From Syntrophomonadaceae bacterium (lineage in GTDB: Bacteria > Bacillota_B > Syntrophomonadia > Syntrophomonadales > Syntrophomonadaceae): 9,289 bases of DNA. Where the stretch lies: positions 1 through 9,289 of the forward strand of contig DAOUSQ010000029.1 in NCBI GenBank assembly GCA_030627145.1. Reading direction: 5' to 3'. The position numbers were made by a program, and so were the translations under genes. Below, piece by piece: positions 6,494-9,289 of this stretch (positions are counted from its first letter, which is position 1; each line of letters begins with the position of its first letter). A model generated the notes under the pieces. That model worked only from the letters and a program-made list of their open reading frames with translations. It did not search any database and had not been told where the DNA came from.

Positions 6494-6940
6494 ATGAATG
6501 TAAAGAATTTTGTTCGTTTTGAATTTCAGAGTTTACCAGAAAACATATCATTTGCCCGTTCCTGTGTGGGAGCTTTTGCATCACAGCTAGATTGTAGCCT
6601 GGATGATATTGAAGAAATAAAGCTGGTGGTTTCAGAAGCAGTTTCAAATAGTATAATACACGGGTATGATAATAAATCTGATGAAAAAATTGTAATTATG
6701 GTATCTATCATGGATAACAGGACGATTGAAATAATTATTGATGATAATGGTAAAGGTATTGAAAATGTAGAGCAGGCTCTTGAACCAACCTATTCCAGTA
6801 ATTCGTCAAGAATGGGATTGGGATTTACCTTTATGAAGTCTTTTATGGATGATATGGAGGTTGTGAGTAAGCCTGGTGAAGGGACAAGCGTCAGACTGAA
6901 ACGCAGTTTTCTTGCCAGGGATAAAGAAGCTTTTGCTTAA
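6494..6940 (+). CDS. spoIIAB: Anti-sigma F factor and serine kinase SpoIIAB
   Basis: SpoIIAB binds and silences SigF and phosphorylates SpoIIAA, using ATP in a GHKL-type fold. The 148 residues compare with 146 in B. subtilis. Visible are the N box (VSEAVSNSIIHGY, with E48 and N52 as base and Mg ligand), the G1 box (DDNGKGI, 83-89) and the G2 region (SRMGLGFTFM, 105-114). ISFAR with Arg22 corresponds to Arg20 of B. subtilis, which contacts both SigF and SpoIIAA. The N-terminus aligns with the family from the ATG at 6494, so this start is firm despite the unusual spacing of its ribosome binding site. The gene sits 34 nt after spoIIAA, and its stop overlaps the sigF ribosome binding region. Confidence 0.96.
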   Translation: MNVKNFVRFEFQSLPENISFARSCVGAFASQLDCSLDDIEEIKLVVSEAVSNSIIHGYDNKSDEKIVIMVSIMDNRTIEIIIDDNGKGIENVEQALEPTYSSNSSRMGLGFTFMKSFMDDMEVVSKPGEGTSVRLKRSFLARDKEAFA

Positions 6941-6953
6941 AGGAGGTTACATT

Positions 6954-7685
6954 ATGTCCTCTACAAGTTCTTATCAGGATAATGAAGACCTCCTTATTGA
7001 AGCCCAGAAGGGTGACCCAGAAGCAAAATCCAGGGTATACGAGGCCAATATAGGCCTGATATATATGGTTCTGGAAAGATTTAAAAAGACTTCGTATGAG
7101 TATGAAGACCTTTTTCAGGTCGGTTCTATCGGTTTGCTAAAAGCCATTGATAGATTTGATTTTAGTTTTAATGTGCGTTTCTCTACATATGCAGTTCCTA
7201 TGATAATAGGGGAAATAAAAAAGTTCTTGCGAGATGATGGCATAGTCAAAGTTCAGCGTGGAGTTAAAAAAATTTATGCAAAAGTTCGCTGGGCTCAGGA
7301 CAAGCTCCGTGGGGAACTTGGTAGAGAACCAGGTGTAGGTGAAATAGCAGATCTTTTGAATATCAATAAGGAGGATATAGTCCTGGCTATGGAAGCCTGT
7401 CGGACTCCTGCTTATATTCACGATGTAATGCCCGGGGGTGATAAAGAACAGCCATCCCTTATCGATAAACTTGCCAATGATGAGGGTAGTAGTATGATGC
7501 TAGAAAAACTAACCTTGCGTGAGGCTTTAACCAAATTGGATTACCGGGAAAGAGAAGTGATTCTCAGGCGTTTTTTTAGGGACGAGACCCAGTCAGTTAT
7601 TGCAGATGATATTGGAGTTTCCCAGGTACAAGTATCCCGGATAGAAAAATGTGCTATTAATAAACTTAAAAATATTCTCAAGTAA
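6954..7685 (+). CDS. sigF: RNA polymerase sigma-F factor (SpoIIAC), first forespore sigma
   Basis: SigF directs RNA polymerase to early forespore genes once released from SpoIIAB. From the ATG at 6954 it has 243 residues (255 in B. subtilis). Region 2 includes EDLFQVGSIGLLKAIDRFD (51-69) and the -10-recognition stretch FSTYAVPMIIGEIKKFLRDDG (76-96). Region 3 spans about 100-170. Region 4 carries the helix-turn-helix near 213-236 (ADDIGVSQVQVSRIEK). AAAGGAGGT (6939-6947) lies 7 nt before this ATG. The frame extends back to 6912, but that start lies inside spoIIAB and lacks a ribosome binding site. The spoIIAB stop overlaps this site, suggesting coupled translation. QRGVKK replaces the SRSLKE usual after VKV in SigF; otherwise it is ordinary. 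Confidence 0.96.
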   Translation: MSSTSSYQDNEDLLIEAQKGDPEAKSRVYEANIGLIYMVLERFKKTSYEYEDLFQVGSIGLLKAIDRFDFSFNVRFSTYAVPMIIGEIKKFLRDDGIVKVQRGVKKIYAKVRWAQDKLRGELGREPGVGEIADLLNINKEDIVLAMEACRTPAYIHDVMPGGDKEQPSLIDKLANDEGSSMMLEKLTLREALTKLDYREREVILRRFFRDETQSVIADDIGVSQVQVSRIEKCAINKLKNILK

Positions 7686-7731
7686 TACCTACTTTATAGG
7701 AACTAATTAAACCTGCGTATCTTTGTGGTAT

Positions 7732-7772
7732 GTATGCCAGCGTCTATTTTCAAGGCACACTTAGTTATTTTT
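7732..7772 (+). terminator. Weak candidate terminator after sigF
   Basis: GTATGCC (7732-7738) can pair with GGCACAC (7754-7760), with one A-C mismatch and a 15-nt loop, followed by TTAGTTATTTTT (7761-7772). It lies between the convergent sigF and epimerase genes and its T-rich tail enters the epimerase 3' end. The long loop and mismatch make it uncertain; no better terminator is visible in 7686-7760. Confidence 0.28.
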
Positions 7773-8705
7773 AGATTTCTTGTACCAGTTTGTTGTTAGA
7801 GCAAGACCATCGTAAAGTGAATGAACGGGTTTGAAATTGAGCAGACGTTGAATTTTTTCTATACTGGCTATTCTGGTAATAGTTTGATCCCATGACCGGA
7901 GCATGGAATACTGAACCGGGGAACTTGAGCTGGTTACAGTACAGATTGTTTTTGCCAGTTCTGAAATAGTCGTTGCCTGACCGGTTCCAATGTTAAAGGT
8001 TTGATTTTCGCCTTCTTTTGCAAATCCAGCTAGTATGGTCCCTTTTACAGTATCTTCAACATATGTGAAATCCCGTTTCTCATTTCCGGTGCCGGTAATA
8101 ACAATTGGAGAATTATTCAAGGCATTGTTAATAAAACGTGGAACAACTCCACGGTAGATGTTAGTAGATTCTTTAGGACCATAAGAATTAAAATAGCGAA
8201 GGATAGTTGTCTTTAACCCGTAATTATATGAATAGAACTGGCAGTAATATTCTCCTGCTAACTTTGATATTCCATAAGGTGTGTGGGGATGAAGAGGATA
8301 GTTTTCCTTAACGGGTTTTTCTGAAGAGAGATATACACACGAACTTGAACCGTAAACAAACCGGTCTATACCAGTATTCAGTGCTAACTCTAATTGAATT
8401 AGAGTACCTCCAGCGTTTACACTTAAATCTGCAAAAGGATCTTTTATAGACAATTCGTTGGCATAACGGGCTGCTAAATGGAAAAGTATATTTGGGTAAT
8501 ACCTGTTATAGATATCTGCAATACTTTTATCCCTGACATCTTTTTTATAAAAATGAAGCCTGTTCGAATCGGGCAGGTTATCAGTACTGCCACTGAAAAG
8601 GTTATCAATAACGATAACTTCATGCCCCAGGTTTATCAGGTATTCAGCTAGATGTGATCCAATGACACCGGATCCTCCGGTGATAACAATAGTTTTCCTT
8701 TTCAA
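7761..8705 (-). CDS. NAD-dependent epimerase/dehydratase, nucleotide-sugar type (extended SDR)
   Basis: This 314-residue protein is an extended short-chain dehydrogenase of the UDP-glucose 4-epimerase / dTDP-glucose 4,6-dehydratase group, acting on a nucleotide sugar in the cytosol. The NAD site is TGGSGVIG (G10, G13, G16) with Asp34 for the adenosine ribose. HLAA (77-80), the GSSS region near 119-122 and Y144-x-x-x-K148 form the catalytic core. YFNSYGP (171-177) and RDFTYVED (211-218) are typical sugar-nucleotide motifs. The exact substrate cannot be read from sequence. The start codon is TTG at 8705-8703, with AGGAG (8716-8720) 10 nt upstream. It lies 83 nt after a CgeB-like glycosyltransferase on the same strand, so the two probably serve one glycan pathway. 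It is convergent with sigF. Confidence 0.9.
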   Translation of the reverse strand: MKRKTIVITGGSGVIGSHLAEYLINLGHEVIVIDNLFSGSTDNLPDSNRLHFYKKDVRDKSIADIYNRYYPNILFHLAARYANELSIKDPFADLSVNAGGTLIQLELALNTGIDRFVYGSSSCVYLSSEKPVKENYPLHPHTPYGISKLAGEYYCQFYSYNYGLKTTILRYFNSYGPKESTNIYRGVVPRFINNALNNSPIVITGTGNEKRDFTYVEDTVKGTILAGFAKEGENQTFNIGTGQATTISELAKTICTVTSSSSPVQYSMLRSWDQTITRIASIEKIQRLLNFKPVHSLYDGLALTTNWYKKSKNN

Positions 8706-8788
8706 AACGTTCAGACTCCTAAACTATACAACTTTATATTTTTACCTGAAATATTTGATGCTGTGGTATGTCATAGCTGTAGCCAGAA

Positions 8789-9289
8789 TTATTTTAATAA
8801 GATTGGTATTAAACAGGTTTCCATCTGGTTGATACGATGGGCATAGGTATGATTGTTAAGGACTTCTGTTTGACCTTGCCTTGCGATAGCCTGGCGTTCT
8901 GAGTCGTTTTTTAAATAGTAGTCAACCAATGTTAATGTTTCGTTGGGTGAAGTGGACCATACCAGGTGGTGATGATTTGTAAAATAGTGCTCGTGCGAGG
9001 GGGTATAAGCTGTCAGGTAAAATGCCCCGGACCCCATAATTTCAAATGTTCTGCAACTTGTCTGGGTTAGTGAAGTATTAACGTTTTGAAGACCAAGAAC
9101 AATTTTGGCAGATGAATAAACATAAGGTGTTTCAAGGTAAGATATACTTCCTCCGTAGAATTTCTCATCAATAGTATATTCCAATAAAGGGTTGGTCCAA
9201 TCTGCGCCCCATATTTTGATATCATATCCTGCAGCAATAAGTGGTTTAACTATATCTTGGATAGCTTTTCTCTGGATATTTTCGTAAGC
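8789..9289 (-). CDS. CgeB-family glycosyltransferase, C-terminal part (5' end outside window)
   Basis: The frame is open to the right edge, so the gene is cut. Only the last 166 residues are seen and the true start lies outside; a TTG at 9184 is merely internal. The visible part resembles the C-terminal GT-B domain of spore maturation protein CgeB / YkvP-type glycosyltransferases. KIWGADW lies near residue 25 of the fragment. The core is SCRTFEIMGSGAFYLT (78-93), followed by a His-rich loop, a helix TLVDYYLKNDSERQAIARQG, and a closing YAHRINQMETCL. CgeB proteins transfer sugars to spore-coat or surface glycans, but many relatives act in other surface polysaccharide clusters. The downstream epimerase may supply or modify its donor sugar. 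A spore role here is inferred from neighbours and family only. Confidence 0.8.
   Translation of the reverse strand, partial: AYENIQRKAIQDIVKPLIAAGYDIKIWGADWTNPLLEYTIDEKFYGGSISYLETPYVYSSAKIVLGLQNVNTSLTQTSCRTFEIMGSGAFYLTAYTPSHEHYFTNHHHLVWSTSPNETLTLVDYYLKNDSERQAIARQGQTEVLNNHTYAHRINQMETCLIPILLK

Noticed and set aside
6466..6530. Short overlapping leader ORF (GTG 6466 or TTG 6478) at the start of spoIIAB
   Set aside because: It is out of frame with spoIIAB, GTG 6466 overlaps the Shine-Dalgarno itself, and nothing suggests a conserved peptide.
8706..8788. SigK-like promoter before the epimerase (minus-strand CATCAAATA)
   Set aside because: One mismatch to CATAnnnTA and an 18-nt distance to the nearest AC; too weak to call.

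Overview
The window is a block of sporulation and nucleoside-salvage genes from an endospore-forming, low-GC Gram-positive bacterium (Firmicutes, clostridial or halanaerobial type). The evidence is the forespore cassette dacF-spoIIAA-spoIIAB-sigF, plus spoIIM-xerD-deoB upstream in the order known from Bacillus and many Clostridia, AT-rich coding, and strong GGAGG ribosome binding sites. I cannot name the genus from the sequence.

Layout. Positions 1-304 hold no convincing gene. There is a strong plus-strand intrinsic terminator (99-138), and at the left edge weak signs of a divergent gene starting just outside the window. From 305 to 7685 everything reads on the plus strand: spoIIM, a small membrane protein in the YqzK position, xerD, deoB, pdp, dacF, spoIIAA, spoIIAB and sigF. 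After sigF the direction switches. A nucleotide-sugar epimerase/dehydratase (7761-8705) and a CgeB-like glycosyltransferase cut by the right edge (8789-9289) read on the minus strand. No spoVA genes follow sigF, so the usual Bacillus neighbourhood ends here.

How the genes fit together. SpoIIAA, SpoIIAB and SigF are the anti-anti-sigma, anti-sigma kinase and sigma factor that start forespore gene expression. DacF is a D-Ala-D-Ala carboxypeptidase of the spore envelope and SpoIIM belongs to the engulfment machinery. XerD resolves chromosome dimers. DeoB and Pdp together convert pyrimidine nucleosides to free base and pentose-5-phosphate. The minus-strand pair probably makes or transfers a sugar for a surface or spore-coat glycan.

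Most notable observations. (1) pdp is bracketed by REP-like hairpin elements sharing a 17-base core in inverted orientation. Its leucine codon use also differs sharply from its neighbours, and no purine nucleoside phosphorylase gene is present, so it looks like an imported or replaced gene at a conserved position. (2) The only good ribosome binding site for spoIIAB is 27 nt from its start codon, but a perfect 7-bp hairpin fills the gap and would reduce the spacing to 8 nt. (3) A 12-bp dyad with one bulge overlaps the dacF ribosome binding site and a TATAAT box. I found no clearly new multi-gene system.
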